The position numbers were made by a program, and so were the translations under genes. Shown here in pieces: positions 18,673 to 27,735 of a stretch of DNA of 64,000 bases. The first letter of the stretch is position 1. Each line of letters begins with the position of its first letter. The DNA comes from Calothrix sp. NIES-4101. Its GTDB lineage: Bacteria > Cyanobacteriota > Cyanobacteriia > Cyanobacteriales > Nostocaceae. The notes under the pieces are model-generated. The model saw only the letters and a program-made list of their open reading frames with translations, searched no databases and was not told where the DNA came from. The DNA is taken from assembly GCA_004296455.1 (NCBI GenBank), contig AP018280.1, positions 4,154,001-4,218,000 of the forward strand. Reading direction: 5' to 3'.

Positions 18673-18953
18673 TTAAACCAAAACGGGAATAACTTTCTCA
18701 CCAAAAACTTCAATTGCGATCGCGCTTACAAGGCCAGTGTTCTCCAGTAATATGCTCGTTAAGTACTTGACCACTGCCAGACAGTCAGCCAAGACCAAGC
18801 GAAACCACTTTGTCCTTGGTCTTCGCTCCAAGGGTGAAAATGATCAGAAGATAGCGCATGGGTAAAGCCTTCTTGTTGAGCCATTTTCACATATTCCAAC
18901 AATTCGCTGGGTTTGAATTGTTCGTGGGAAGCGTGATATCCAATCTTTGTCAT
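18673..18953 (-). pseudogene. Decayed LLM-class flavin oxidoreductase (internal deletion)
   Basis: The N-terminal part from ATG 18953 reads MTKIGYHASHEQFKPSELL..QEGFTHALSSDHFHPWSEDQGQSGFAWSWL, the conserved start of luciferase-like (F420/FMN) oxidoreductases of about 320 residues. It then diverges. Some 70 bp later another frame shows the family's C-terminal end IEVFGEKVIPVLV with stop at 18673-18675. The middle ~250 codons are missing, so the gene is a deletion remnant. Confidence 0.82.
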
Positions 18954-18993
18954 AAGGTTAAGCTGATGACTTGAATTACTGAACGCGAATTTA

Positions 18994-19845
18994 TCAATTA
19001 GTAATGTGTCGATAGCGAGCCTCGATGACGGAATAGATACCGTAAGCAATCAAACCCAAAGCCACTACACCCAAAATCCAGGGGCCAAAGGGTTGCTGCG
19101 CCAGAGATGCCAATGCACCGCCTAATCCCCTAGCTTGAGAGCCATCTAATTGAATTGCTGCCACTATTATAAAAAGACCGATGATACTAAAAACAACGCC
19201 ACGAGCAGCAATCCCAAACTTACCCAGACGCATTGCCCAAATTTGTTCAGTCCGACTCATTTGATAAAGTTTAAAATGGCGACGAAATTTGCCTTTGTAT
19301 GCTTGATAAAGGTAAGAAATTCCAACACCAATAACTGTCAAACCTAAAAGCACTACTAACCATCTGCCAAAAGGTTGATTGAGAAGATATATCGTCCAAT
19401 CTTCAACTGAATCGCTATCGTTACTACTTCTTGAACCAATAATTAGTTTTATAGATGTTACAGCCAAACTGAAGTAAGCGATCGCACTAAAAGCATAGCC
19501 CAAACGCTTGGCAATTCGTTTAGCATTCATTTTTTGACCGGAATTTTCTGGGTCGAGAATAGTTTGCACAAAACGCCAAACTGCATATCCAATCAGCCCA
19601 AGGGTGACGATAGCAAGGAGAAATTTACCGAAAGGTTGAGTGATAATCGTCTCTAGCGCACCACTAGTATCTGTAGTTTTGCCACCAGAACCAAATGCTG
19701 CCTGTGCTGCTAGAAAACCGACGATAAAATAAACTAGACCTTTGGCAGCGTAGCCTAATCTTGCTAATTGCTCAACCCAAGCATGGGAAGCTGCTTGTCT
19801 AATTGGCTGTTTAACTTTTTCAGGAAGTGGATCGCGTAGTGCCAT
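18994..19845 (-). CDS. DUF1206 membrane protein
   Basis: 283 residues with three tandem copies of the DUF1206 unit, each two transmembrane helices. The units begin LARLGYAAKGLVYFIVGFLA, AKRLGYAFSAIAYFSLAV and MRLGKFGIAARGVVFSIIG, and each ends in a Q-P-F-G-x-W/F..LL..G-L-I/V-G/A-Y motif (QPFGKFLL, QPFGRWLV, QPFGPWIL). Function is unknown and the location is a membrane. The ATG at 19845 precedes a soluble basic N-terminus MALRDPLPEKVKQP. It is separated by 159 bp from the YIP1-like gene upstream and may share a transcript with it. Confidence 0.88.
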   Translation of the reverse strand: MALRDPLPEKVKQPIRQAASHAWVEQLARLGYAAKGLVYFIVGFLAAQAAFGSGGKTTDTSGALETIITQPFGKFLLAIVTLGLIGYAVWRFVQTILDPENSGQKMNAKRIAKRLGYAFSAIAYFSLAVTSIKLIIGSRSSNDSDSVEDWTIYLLNQPFGRWLVVLLGLTVIGVGISYLYQAYKGKFRRHFKLYQMSRTEQIWAMRLGKFGIAARGVVFSIIGLFIIVAAIQLDGSQARGLGGALASLAQQPFGPWILGVVALGLIAYGIYSVIEARYRHITN

Positions 19846-20004
19846 ATTTTTATTTATTTGGGTTGGGTTAGGGCTAAATATTTTGAAGCTACCCCAAAAT
19901 TTCTCCTATTAATAATTTGGAGATTATGGCAATTTTCTACATCCTCCTTAATAGATAAATATGCAATAGTGCTGGTAAGACTTGTCCCATGTTTGGGTTG
20001 CATT

Positions 20005-20580
20005 TCAGCTTGTCCATGTCACCAATCGTTGCTCCAAAACTTGTACAAAACCGATGGCAATTTGAATTAAAGGCCAGCCTACTAAACAAATAAATGCTGC
20101 TCTTCGAGTAGTAATATCTAAACCTTGGCGCACTGCGACAATTATTGCCAATAAACTCCACACCGCTAAAATCAACTCAATAGGTCTTCCTAGTAAGGGA
20201 ATGAGAGTTAAAAAATTTAATACTTGCGGTGCATAGGCAAAGCCTGTAGGAATAAGTAAGTCATGGTAGGTGGGATCAATAGGTTTGAGCCATTGTCCAA
20301 TCTTCCAAATTGTGAATGTCCAAAAATAGTATCCGGCGATAACAGCGATCGCATCAATTAAAAGACCCGTCAAAAGTATAAAAATTGTAGCTCGATTTAT
20401 TAATAAAATTACGCCACTACCTATAGCATGAGAAATAGCAGCTAGAATTACAATACTTAGGGCTAATGTCTGGTTGCGCTGTGTATGATGAGCATTTTCA
20501 TAGAATTTGCCATTCAATAATAGAGCATACCGAAGTGTATTACACAAACCTGACCTTGATTTAATACTGTTGCTGCCCAT
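20005..20580 (-). CDS. YIP1-family membrane protein
   Basis: 191 residues with about five transmembrane segments (LALSIVILAAISHAIGSG, FILLTGLLIDAIAVIAGYYF, the central WKIGQWLKP loop, FAYAPQVLNFLTLIPLLG, LILAVWSLLAIIVAVRQGLD). The FAYAPQVL..P.LG....VWSLL..I.AVRQGL.I pattern is typical of Yip1-domain proteins in cyanobacteria. The role is unknown. The N-terminal ~30 residues are soluble. It is divergent from the + strand gene at 20705, with 124 bp between the starts. Confidence 0.8.
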   Translation of the reverse strand: MGSNSIKSRSGLCNTLRYALLLNGKFYENAHHTQRNQTLALSIVILAAISHAIGSGVILLINRATIFILLTGLLIDAIAVIAGYYFWTFTIWKIGQWLKPIDPTYHDLLIPTGFAYAPQVLNFLTLIPLLGRPIELILAVWSLLAIIVAVRQGLDITTRRAAFICLVGWPLIQIAIGFVQVLEQRLVTWTS

Positions 20581-20704
20581 TTTTTCTAACTAATGAAGGA
20601 TGAAAAATCACAAAAAGCAGAATTTTATAAGATAAGCAATTAAAAATCAAAGCTTAAAGCTCAAGATTATTTTATTTATTAACTATATAAAACAATAATC
20701 TCAA

Positions 20705-21724
20705 ATGCGTAAGATTGGCGGACAAATACTACTATTGTTGCAAAGTGGAACATTAAAGCTGTTGGTTTTAGCAGGGATAATACTTCTTGTTTGGGGAACT
20801 TTTGCCCCTGTAGGAACTTTAGTATGGTGGTTAAGTCAAAGTTCTGAAAGCTTGGGAATTAAGAAAAACCTCACGAAAAAGTTACCCAGAGATAACCGTT
20901 CACTTAAAGTTAATAAATCGGAAAATATTGATTGCTATATAGTTTTTTTACCAGGAGTGGGAGATTTTTCCGCCAACCAATTAACTCCAGGCGAAGAATT
21001 TTTTTTAAATAAATTAGAGCAAATTCATCGTAATTGTGTAACAGTGCGGGATGTTTTTCCTTACTCCGCAGCTAACGAAAGTTTAGGAGGGCGAAGGTTT
21101 TTAGCACCTCTGTGGAGTGCAGCCGAAAAAGCAGATGGTTGGTTCTCTAATACAGATGTTGTAATTAAAATTCGTAATCTCTGGCGGTTTGCTATTTCTG
21201 CCGATAACCGTTATGGAGATATTTATAACTTAGGAATTGCGGATGCGATCGTTGATCGCATGAATGCTGTGTACCCTTTATCCAAACGTCCAAAACAAGG
21301 GCTGAAACTGATTTTAGTTGGAACTAGTGGCGGAGTACAAGTCGCTCTTGGTGCGGCTTCTTATCTTGAACAGTGGCTAGATGCTCAATTAATTGTTGTT
21401 TCAATAGGCGGTGATTTTGATGGCGAAAAAGGTTTTGATGTAGTTGACCATGTGTATCAACTTGTAGGTTGCCGAGACTGGATTGAAGATATTAGCCAGA
21501 TTGTATTTGCTTCACGCTGGCCAATAACAGTAGGTTCACCTTTCAATCAAGCTCGTCGTCAAGGGCGTTATACAGTTTTAAACACAGGACCTCATACTCA
21601 TAGCGGGTCTCGAGGCTACTTTGGTACAACAAAAATCGGACAAGGCCAAACAACTTATGTAGAATTAACACTCAAAAAAGTAAATAAACTGCCAATTTGG
21701 TCTAATCAAAATCAGCAGCAATAG
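20705..21724 (+). CDS. Membrane-anchored alpha/beta-hydrolase-like protein
   Basis: 339 residues. A single N-terminal hydrophobic segment (LKLLVLAGIILLVWGTFAPVG) anchors a large domain. CYIVFLPGVGDFSANQLTPGE looks like the first strand of an alpha/beta-hydrolase, and KLILVGTSGGVQVALGAA carries a G-T-S-G-G nucleophile elbow. Late Asp/Gly (IGGDFDGEKGFDVVDH) and the HTHSGSRGYF histidines could complete a triad. No family name is recognised, and the hydrolase assignment is structural guesswork. The gene stands alone before an IS element. Confidence 0.55.
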   Translation: MRKIGGQILLLLQSGTLKLLVLAGIILLVWGTFAPVGTLVWWLSQSSESLGIKKNLTKKLPRDNRSLKVNKSENIDCYIVFLPGVGDFSANQLTPGEEFFLNKLEQIHRNCVTVRDVFPYSAANESLGGRRFLAPLWSAAEKADGWFSNTDVVIKIRNLWRFAISADNRYGDIYNLGIADAIVDRMNAVYPLSKRPKQGLKLILVGTSGGVQVALGAASYLEQWLDAQLIVVSIGGDFDGEKGFDVVDHVYQLVGCRDWIEDISQIVFASRWPITVGSPFNQARRQGRYTVLNTGPHTHSGSRGYFGTTKIGQGQTTYVELTLKKVNKLPIWSNQNQQQ

Positions 21725-21752
21725 TCTTGATGGTACATACGCACAGCTTAAC

Positions 21753-23203
21753 CAATACCTTCGCCAAAATAAAGAGGGCTTCCTATAGTAGAGTAATTGT
21801 TTACCACAACGACAACTCAATCACGACAGAAAGCCCATGCCAGATATATTAGCACTGTTAGAATGCTTGCAACGACACACAACAAGAACGACTTTGAGAC
21901 GTTGGAGCCGAATCCATATCGGCAATGCTAGCAATGACTGGAAGAATAACAATGCTGGGCATATCGCGGTGGTGTGGAAAAGGCGGAAGCTATAGAACAA
22001 TACAACGATTTTTTGCTCATTCGTTACCTTGGGCAACGTTGTTTTGGGTGTTTTTTAGAGAACATATATTTTGTAAAAAAGAAACATACATATTAGCAGG
22101 AGATGAAGTAGTAGTTAGCAAAGCAGGTAAGAAAAGTTATGGCATCGAGAGATTTTTTTCTTCTTTGTATAATAAACCGATACTTGGATTATCATTTTTT
22201 GCATTATCCTTAGTTAGCATTGAGCAAAGAAAAGCATTTCCAATGGGTATTGAGCAGGTAATAAAACAAAAAGTAGAGAAGCCGAAAATCGTAAAAGAAG
22301 AGACAGAAAAATCTCAAGAACAGTCAAATCCAGAAGTTGTAAAAAAGAAGCGTGGACGACCAAAGGGAAGTAAAAATAAAGACAAAAAAGAAGTAGTTTT
22401 GAATTCCGAGCTTCTACGTATTCGTAGTCTAATTGAGGATTTACTCAAAAAAATAAGTAAGTTTTTACCATTAACTTACTTGGTCTTGGATGGTCATTTT
22501 GGAAATAGTGGTGCTGTAGTGATGGCTCGGAAGCTAGGCTTGCAACTGATTTGCAAGATGCGATGCGATTCTGCATTATACATTCCTTATGAAAATCCAG
22601 ACCCTAGTCGTAAGTATGGAGATAGAATTGACTATTCATTGATACCAGCTAAATTTCTTAAAAAACTGAGACTGTTGATAATATTCGTACAGATTTTTAC
22701 CAAACTCAACTTCTCCATAAAGAATTTTCTCAAGCGTTAAATGTTGTAATTATAGTGCGGACAAATATTGCAACATCACACCGAACTCATGCTGTCTTAT
22801 TTTCAACTGACTTGAATTTGAGTTACGTGCATGTAATTGATTATTACAGTTTGAGATTTCAAATCGAATTTAATTTTCGCGATGCTAAACAATTTTGGGG
22901 ACTCGAAGATTTTATGAATGTTGGTAAAAATGCCGTAACAAATGCTGCTAACCTGGCATTTTTCATGGTTAATGTTTCCCAAGTTCTGCTTTCTTATTTT
23001 CGCAAGTTAAACCCTGATTTTAGTATTACAGACCTGAAAGCAATGTTCCGAGGTTACAAATATGTTGAGGAAACGATAAAACTCCTTCCGCAAAAACCAG
23101 ACCCAGTTTTACTCGCAAATATTTTTCACAGAGTTACCAATTTAGGACGTATCCACCCTGCCGATCCTTGTTCTACGAGTTCATAAATTTGGCGAAGGTA
23201 TTG
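21753..23203 (+). mobile_element. IS element with perfect 16-bp inverted ends (IS4-like DDE)
   Basis: CAATACCTTCGCCAAA at 21753-21768 is matched by its exact reverse complement TTTGGCGAAGGTATTG at 23188-23203, defining a 1,451-bp element around a broken transposase. No clear target duplication was seen in the flanks. The element follows the hydrolase-like gene by 28 bp. Confidence 0.85.
21837..23186 (+). pseudogene. Frameshifted IS4-like transposase
   Basis: The coding sequence starts at ATG 21837 (MPDILALLECLQRHTTRTTLRR), shifts frame near 21915 into 21925-22740 (GRITMLGISRWCGKGGSYRTIQRFF, then LAGDEVVVSKAGKKSYGIERFFSSLY) and shifts again near 22665 at AAATTTCTTAAAAAACTGAG, where a base appears lost. 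It continues as 22755-23186 with VIDYYSLRFQIEFNFRDAKQFWGLEDFMNV, the family's catalytic Glu region. Two indels make it non-functional, though the 16-bp ends remain intact and could be mobilised in trans. Confidence 0.85.
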
Positions 23204-23374
23204 TATTCATAGTTTGCCATCTTTATATACACCAATATCAATTAGTGATGCTCAATTTGCCTGGAATTAGGGGAAATTAAGCCTACCAGGCAGAGGCGCT
23301 GCATTAGTGCGATCGCTGAAATGCTGTTACGATTCATGCACTTATATTCCTCCAAAAATAAATCCAAATAACGA

Positions 23375-24728
23375 GACTTAAACAAAAAAAGAGAGAAAAA
23401 TCGGGTAAAATGAGCTACTAGTATAGCTTTTACGTCAAAGTAACATCCATGAAAGAGACAACCCCCGCAGCAATGCCGCCGTGTTTTGAGAAATGGTGTC
23501 AACGATTTGACGAAGCTTTTACTCATAAAGCCCAAAAAATAGGATTTAGGAATTATTTGGGAGGATTATTGGGGGAAAGCGAGAGAAAAAACCTTTCTCA
23601 GATGGCTTTTAACGCTATAGGGGTTGAATACCATAAATTACATCACTTTTTAACTGAAGCACCGTGGTCTGATTCCAAGGTTAATGAACTTCGATTAGAG
23701 ACCATGAACAAGTGTAATCAAACTAGAATTAGTAGAGGATTTAGCTTGATAATTGATGATTCTGGTCATAGAAAAAGTGGTAATTTTACCTCGGGAGTGG
23801 GAAGACAGTACATTGGGGAAATTGGTAAAACAGATAATGAAATAGTAGTGGTAACAACCCATCTTTATGATGGACGAAAAAGCTTGCCATTAGATATAGA
23901 GTTATATCAGCACGCAGATTCCTTGCCATCAGGGAAACAATATCCAGAATTTGAGAAAAAAACGGAACTGGCAATCAAGTTAATCGACAGAACTATAGAG
24001 AGAAAGTATCAACCAGGAATCGTACTTATAGATGCTGGATACGGCAACAACACATCCTTCTTATTAGAGCTAGAAAAGAGAGAATTAAAGTATTTGGGAG
24101 GATTAGCAAAAAATCGAAAAATAACTATTAGTGTATCAGAGAATGTTAAACAAACAATAAGGCTAGATGAATTAGCACAAAGCTTACCCAAAGAGGCTTT
24201 TACCAAAATTGAGATGAAGTTAGATAAGCCGAAAACAGTATGGGTAGTAACCAGAGAAGTAGAGATATCACAACTAAAGGGAAAGAGAAATATTGCTATC
24301 GTTATGAATGCTGAGACTTTCTCTGAAGCGACTGATATAGACTATTTTATCACCAATATTTCTACCTCAATTGTTTCGCCAAAATGGATAGTTGATACCT
24401 ACTCTCAAAGAAATTGGGTAGAAGTTTTTTATAGAGAAGCAAAGGGGTGGTTGGGATTAAAAGAATACCAAGTTCGAGATAAAAGGAGCTTAATGCGGCA
24501 TTTTATCTTGGTATTCTGTGCCTATACTTTTATTCTTTGGCATCAACTCACAGGGGGCTTAAGACGTAGGTGGGCGAATAAATCTTTGAACACCTTTACT
24601 GAAGCTTTAGAAGCATTTAGAACAGCTATGTCTTATCGATTTTTCGACTGGTTGACCCATAATCGCGACGTATTTGCCGCTTATAAAGCTAGTTTAGGCT
24701 ACATTTGGGCTTAATTTTTGTTTAAGTC
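23375..24728 (+). mobile_element. IS701-family insertion sequence
   Basis: GACTTAAACAAAAA (23375-23388) and its perfect complement TTTTTGTTTAAGTC (24715-24728) flank an intact IS701-type transposase, giving an element of about 1.35 kb. A target duplication was not identified with certainty. Confidence 0.8.
23449..24714 (+). CDS. IS701-family transposase (apparently intact)
   Basis: 421 residues. The DDE triad is suggested by LIIDDSGHRKSG (D103/D104), GIVLIDAGYGNN and the glutamate in QRNWVEVFYREAKGWLGLKEYQ. The last block (MRHFILVFCAYTFILWHQL) is the conserved IS701 C-terminus. The inverted ends lie 74 bp upstream and immediately after the stop. The frame is intact, so this element may still move. 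GTG/ATG choice: ATG at 23449 follows ATCC with no strong ribosome-binding site. Confidence 0.9.
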   Translation: MKETTPAAMPPCFEKWCQRFDEAFTHKAQKIGFRNYLGGLLGESERKNLSQMAFNAIGVEYHKLHHFLTEAPWSDSKVNELRLETMNKCNQTRISRGFSLIIDDSGHRKSGNFTSGVGRQYIGEIGKTDNEIVVVTTHLYDGRKSLPLDIELYQHADSLPSGKQYPEFEKKTELAIKLIDRTIERKYQPGIVLIDAGYGNNTSFLLELEKRELKYLGGLAKNRKITISVSENVKQTIRLDELAQSLPKEAFTKIEMKLDKPKTVWVVTREVEISQLKGKRNIAIVMNAETFSEATDIDYFITNISTSIVSPKWIVDTYSQRNWVEVFYREAKGWLGLKEYQVRDKRSLMRHFILVFCAYTFILWHQLTGGLRRRWANKSLNTFTEALEAFRTAMSYRFFDWLTHNRDVFAAYKASLGYIWA

Positions 24729-24773
24729 CCACTAAGTTTTTTAATTGCGTAGCTTGCTTCTCGCGGAGCGAGT

Positions 24774-24795
24774 ATTGCGAATTGTGAATTGGTAT
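24774..24795 (-). repeat. Terminal piece of the ATACCAATTCACAATTCGCAAT repeat
   Basis: The minus strand reads ATACCAATTCACAATTCGCA with AT following. The same 22 bp form one end of the 103-bp inserts at 46494 and 62018. Here only this end is present, 45 bp outside the right end of the IS701 element and beside a short GC-rich interspersed repeat. Confidence 0.65.
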
Positions 24796-24822
24796 CAGTC
24801 CTGATTTAATAAACAATCTGTT

Positions 24823-25194
24823 TTATATTTTTGTTTTGTTTAAATCCTTCCTATTTCTCATGTTTTCTTCATAGGTTCTGAAGTAGGGATCGGTTGGTTC
24901 ATAAAAGTAAGGCTCCATTGTGTAATTGTAGGGAGCAGGAGTGCCCATTATTCCGAACATACCCGGCATTGCTAAAGGTACTAAAGGGCGATAAACACCT
25001 CTAACTCGCTCTTCATAATCATTATCAATTGCTAAACCTTCGCTAAATTCCGGGAGATTTTCTACTTGCTCTTTGGTTAGTCCAGGCACAAATAAATGTT
25101 GCTTCTCATAGTTCAAACGAGCTAAAGCAACAGGAAGCAGCACTTTTTTACCAAAAACCCAAAAACCTGTATCAATGATAAAATACCGTAGCCT
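24823..25194 (-). pseudogene. PRC-barrel domain protein lacking its N-terminus
   Basis: In the frame open to 25194 the minus strand reads LRYFIIDTGFWVFGKKVLLPVALARLNY, the second half of the PRC-barrel found in cyanobacterial stress proteins. It continues GLTKEQVENLPEFSEGLAIDNDYEERVRGVYRPL and a Tyr/Pro/Met-rich tail. The first barrel strands and start codon are absent, and just upstream the sequence becomes the M48 peptidase gene in another frame. The fragment therefore appears to be joined by deletion to the neighbouring gene. Confidence 0.75.
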
Positions 25195-25616
25195 CCCATA
25201 GTGGCAAAGGCATTAATACTGTCATCTTGAACTACTTGAAATGTATAGGGAATATTAGGACGAGTACTATTTGCTGCTAACCATTCACCAATTTGATTAA
25301 CGTAATTATTCACATTTGAATCGCGGTAAAGCTGAATCTGATTGCTACTAACAAGCTGCTGATTAATCTCCCTACCTAAATCGACTTCTTCGGCATCGGA
25401 AATGTTAGATAACTGATAGATTTGGACTCCTTGACGCAAGAGGTCAAGCAACGAAATTGCCTCGCTTTTTTGGGGTGAAGCTACACCAACACTAACCGCC
25501 ACTACACTCGACAGTAATAAATATGAACAGCGACGATAGAAACGAGGAGAAATGGAAAATAAAGAACGCGACATAAAATACTGGGAATTCTTAAGAATGG
25601 TATACAGTTTCCGCAA
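25122..25616 (-). pseudogene. M48 metallopeptidase, truncated before the catalytic HEXXH
   Basis: The start MRKLYTILKN and a signal/anchor around residues 30-50 lead into LGREINQQLVSSNQIQLYRDSNVNNYVNQIGEWLA and FQVVQDDSINAFATMGGYG, the region that in M48 peptidases directly precedes ..TGLL...LASVLGHEIGHI. Instead, the sequence crosses at about 25195 into the PRC-barrel remnant and ends out of frame. Zinc-binding histidines are lost, so it cannot be a functional protease. One deletion explains both truncated genes. Confidence 0.82.
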
Positions 25617-25769
25617 CTAAAACAGTTTGATTCTGGTTGGTGTTGAGGATATTCATGGTAAAAATGTTTGCTCTATAGACAATTATTCCAGTTGTGATAG
25701 TTGTGAAAATTCTTATTTTTGAACACACTCAATACATCTTTTGAAGTAGGAAGAAAGATAGCTGGTGAG

Positions 25770-26573
25770 TTATTGCGGAATTGCTGAAGGATAAACTTCA
25801 TTTGCAACTAACACAGGTCTATTGCTGTATTCTGCTTCTAGTTGCTTCTGCAAAGTCAAATCCCATTTCAGGTCATAATCACGTTCAAGTTCAGTGACAA
25901 CAAATGGACGTAATACACCTGTGACTGCAACTTTTTCGCCTTCATTCACAGTTCCTTTAGGAGTGCCGGCGCGGATTACTAATAAGTCTTGCCCACCAAA
26001 TAACTTATCTTCATCTAAGGTGAACGAATTGGCATTTCTAATATCTTCTACTTCACCTGTTACTGCCAGATTCTTACCGTAGTATAGATTGGGATTTGTG
26101 GTAATTTCACCTGGTTTAGGAGCCAGTGCGATTGATTGAGCGATAATTGCAGGTTGACTCTCATAGTCTTTATACAAGTTTGGATCTAAACCCAAGTTAT
26201 AACTGCGATTAATATCTGCAATGACAAATTTATTAACTTGACCTGTCACTTGAATAGGCGTGTTTGGATCGGTAGGTAAATTAAAAACTCTACCTGAAGC
26301 ATTGACAACTATTATTGGTTCACTCCCAAAAAATTGCTTATCGCTAATTGTAAAGGTTGAAGGGCCTAATGTTCTGATCGGTGTACTTCTCACCGTGACA
26401 GTTTTACCAATTAGTTGATTTGTATTATCTGTAACTTCTTCTGTAGTCACGTTGGTTTCTGGGGCTGCGGCCTCTTGTTCTAAGTTGTTGGTACAAGCTC
26501 CAAGCAACGCTGTAGAAAGTGCTAAAGCAATAGCTCCTTTGGAACTCCAGTTAATTTGAAAAACATTAATCAT
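25770..26573 (-). CDS. Lipoprotein with two OB-fold-like repeats
   Basis: About 267 residues from ATG 26573 (an ATG at 26591 adds six). The lipobox ALLGAC is followed by a Glu/Thr-rich spacer. Two related halves follow: LIGKTVTVRSTPIRTLGPSTFTISDKQFFGSEPIIVVNASG...VTGQVNKFVIADINRSYNLGLD and YYGKNLAVTGEVEDIRNANSFTLDEDKLFGGQDLLVIRAG...VTGVLRPFVVTELERDYDLKWD. Each resembles an OB-fold stress protein such as the BOF/YdeI type. It is anchored to a membrane on the outer side. The function is unknown. Confidence 0.75.
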   Translation of the reverse strand: MINVFQINWSSKGAIALALSTALLGACTNNLEQEAAAPETNVTTEEVTDNTNQLIGKTVTVRSTPIRTLGPSTFTISDKQFFGSEPIIVVNASGRVFNLPTDPNTPIQVTGQVNKFVIADINRSYNLGLDPNLYKDYESQPAIIAQSIALAPKPGEITTNPNLYYGKNLAVTGEVEDIRNANSFTLDEDKLFGGQDLLVIRAGTPKGTVNEGEKVAVTGVLRPFVVTELERDYDLKWDLTLQKQLEAEYSNRPVLVANEVYPSAIPQ

Positions 26574-26610
26574 TTCAAAATCTCCATTCAAGTTGACTAC
26601 AATATCAGGT

Positions 26611-26856
26611 TCAGCTTTTGGTTTGTCTTTGCTGCTGCATTCTTAAAGTTGTAGCATTTGGCGGACATCTAGCTGAAACCATAACGCGATCGCGGTGTGG
26701 CTCTTCGTAGAAAATACTCGGACAAGGATTAACTTTAGGTGTTTGTTGTTGTGCTACTGCTGATAAACTCATTGTAGACAAACCGATTATTAAACTGCCA
26801 AAAGCTGTTCCTGTTAATCCAATTTTCTGCCAATTAAAATGATTTAAATTGTACAT
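26611..26856 (-). CDS. Small secreted protein, function unknown
   Basis: 81 residues with an N-terminal signal (IGLTGTAFGSLIIGLSTMSLSAVA-QQ). The mature peptide of about 45 residues contains two cysteines (NPCPSIFYEEPHRDRVMVSARCPPN) and a basic Gln-rich end. It lies 19 bp upstream of the lipoprotein gene, same strand, so the two probably share a transcript. The family is seen in other cyanobacteria but not named here. Confidence 0.65.
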   Translation of the reverse strand: MYNLNHFNWQKIGLTGTAFGSLIIGLSTMSLSAVAQQQTPKVNPCPSIFYEEPHRDRVMVSARCPPNATTLRMQQQRQTKS

Positions 26857-26953
26857 AAATACCTCATGGCGATTTTATTTTTTCATTGATTGTTGGAAAA
26901 AATTTCATATTTGTGACTAGAGTCAAAGTTTAACTATCATTTCGGAAATTATC

Positions 26954-27175
26954 TCAATATTCCCAATTTAGTGTATGTAAGATAAGATTGAGCTGCTCAA
27001 CCAAAAGAGGAGATATGAAAACAGACTGTATTTTGAGACTAAATCCTAATAGTGGAAAAATCGAGGAGAATTCGAGTTGATTTAGAGAATATAACTTGAG
27101 TATTAAAATTAGTATGCCAATAGTAGTAGCTATATCTATAAAACGGATATTGCACTTCATTACTCTTCTAACCAA
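26954..27175 (-). CDS. Possible small membrane protein overlapping the DUF3611 gene end
   Basis: A 73-residue frame that overlaps the last 16 bp of the upstream DUF3611 gene, with hydrophobic stretches IATTIGILILILKLYSL and FSSIFPLLGF. The overlap suggests translational coupling, but there is no recognisable family and AT-rich DNA readily gives such frames. Confidence 0.3.
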   Translation of the reverse strand: MVRRVMKCNIRFIDIATTIGILILILKLYSLNQLEFSSIFPLLGFSLKIQSVFISPLLVEQLNLILHTLNWEY

Positions 27176-27735
27176 TAGAGTAGACCCAGAGAAGTAACTC
27201 CCCCAAAAAAGTGAGCGCCAATCATATTAATGTTTGCAAACATTACAAAAATATCTAGCGAACGAATTACATTTACTGCTTGATAAATTGCAACACCTTG
27301 AGGCTGTGCTACTGCTTTACCTAATATAATTGAAACCGTCGTTTCCGAAGCAATAAAAGCTATTAATAAACCTACTAAACTCACAAGCAATCCAATTCGT
27401 AGATTTTGAATTACATCTTCCTTCTTGGGATGATTTTGAGAATTTGGCGTTTGTAAAAGTTTAGCCATTTTTCGATAACCCAAAGCCCAATAAACTCGAA
27501 AGCACAGTAATAGAATACCAACAATAGCCAAAAATATCCCAAACCCTATACCTGCATTGCTTGTCTGAGTAGTTATGTTGCGGCTAAAGTACGCCAACAA
27601 TATAGAAATGCCAGAAATACCACCAAGTACTAATTGTACCCAAAAACTAATTTGACTTACTAAACGCAATGTAGCAGCAAATTTCCGTTTGCTTGGTGGA
27701 TGTGAAAGTGATTCTAAATTATTTATCATATACAT
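27160..27735 (-). CDS. DUF3611 family membrane protein
   Basis: 191 residues with four predicted membrane helices (FWVQLVLGGISGISILLAYF, GIGFGIFLAIVGILLLCFRVYW, LRIGLLVSLVGLLIAFIASE, and ANINMIGAHFFGGVTSLGLLYWL). The pattern FAATLRLVSQISFWVQLVLG..S.......F.R and SLDIFVMFANINMIGAHFFG is the DUF3611 signature of cyanobacteria and plastids. Function unknown. The start MYMINNLES has a second ATG three codons later. Confidence 0.85.
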   Translation of the reverse strand: MYMINNLESLSHPPSKRKFAATLRLVSQISFWVQLVLGGISGISILLAYFSRNITTQTSNAGIGFGIFLAIVGILLLCFRVYWALGYRKMAKLLQTPNSQNHPKKEDVIQNLRIGLLVSLVGLLIAFIASETTVSIILGKAVAQPQGVAIYQAVNVIRSLDIFVMFANINMIGAHFFGGVTSLGLLYWLEE

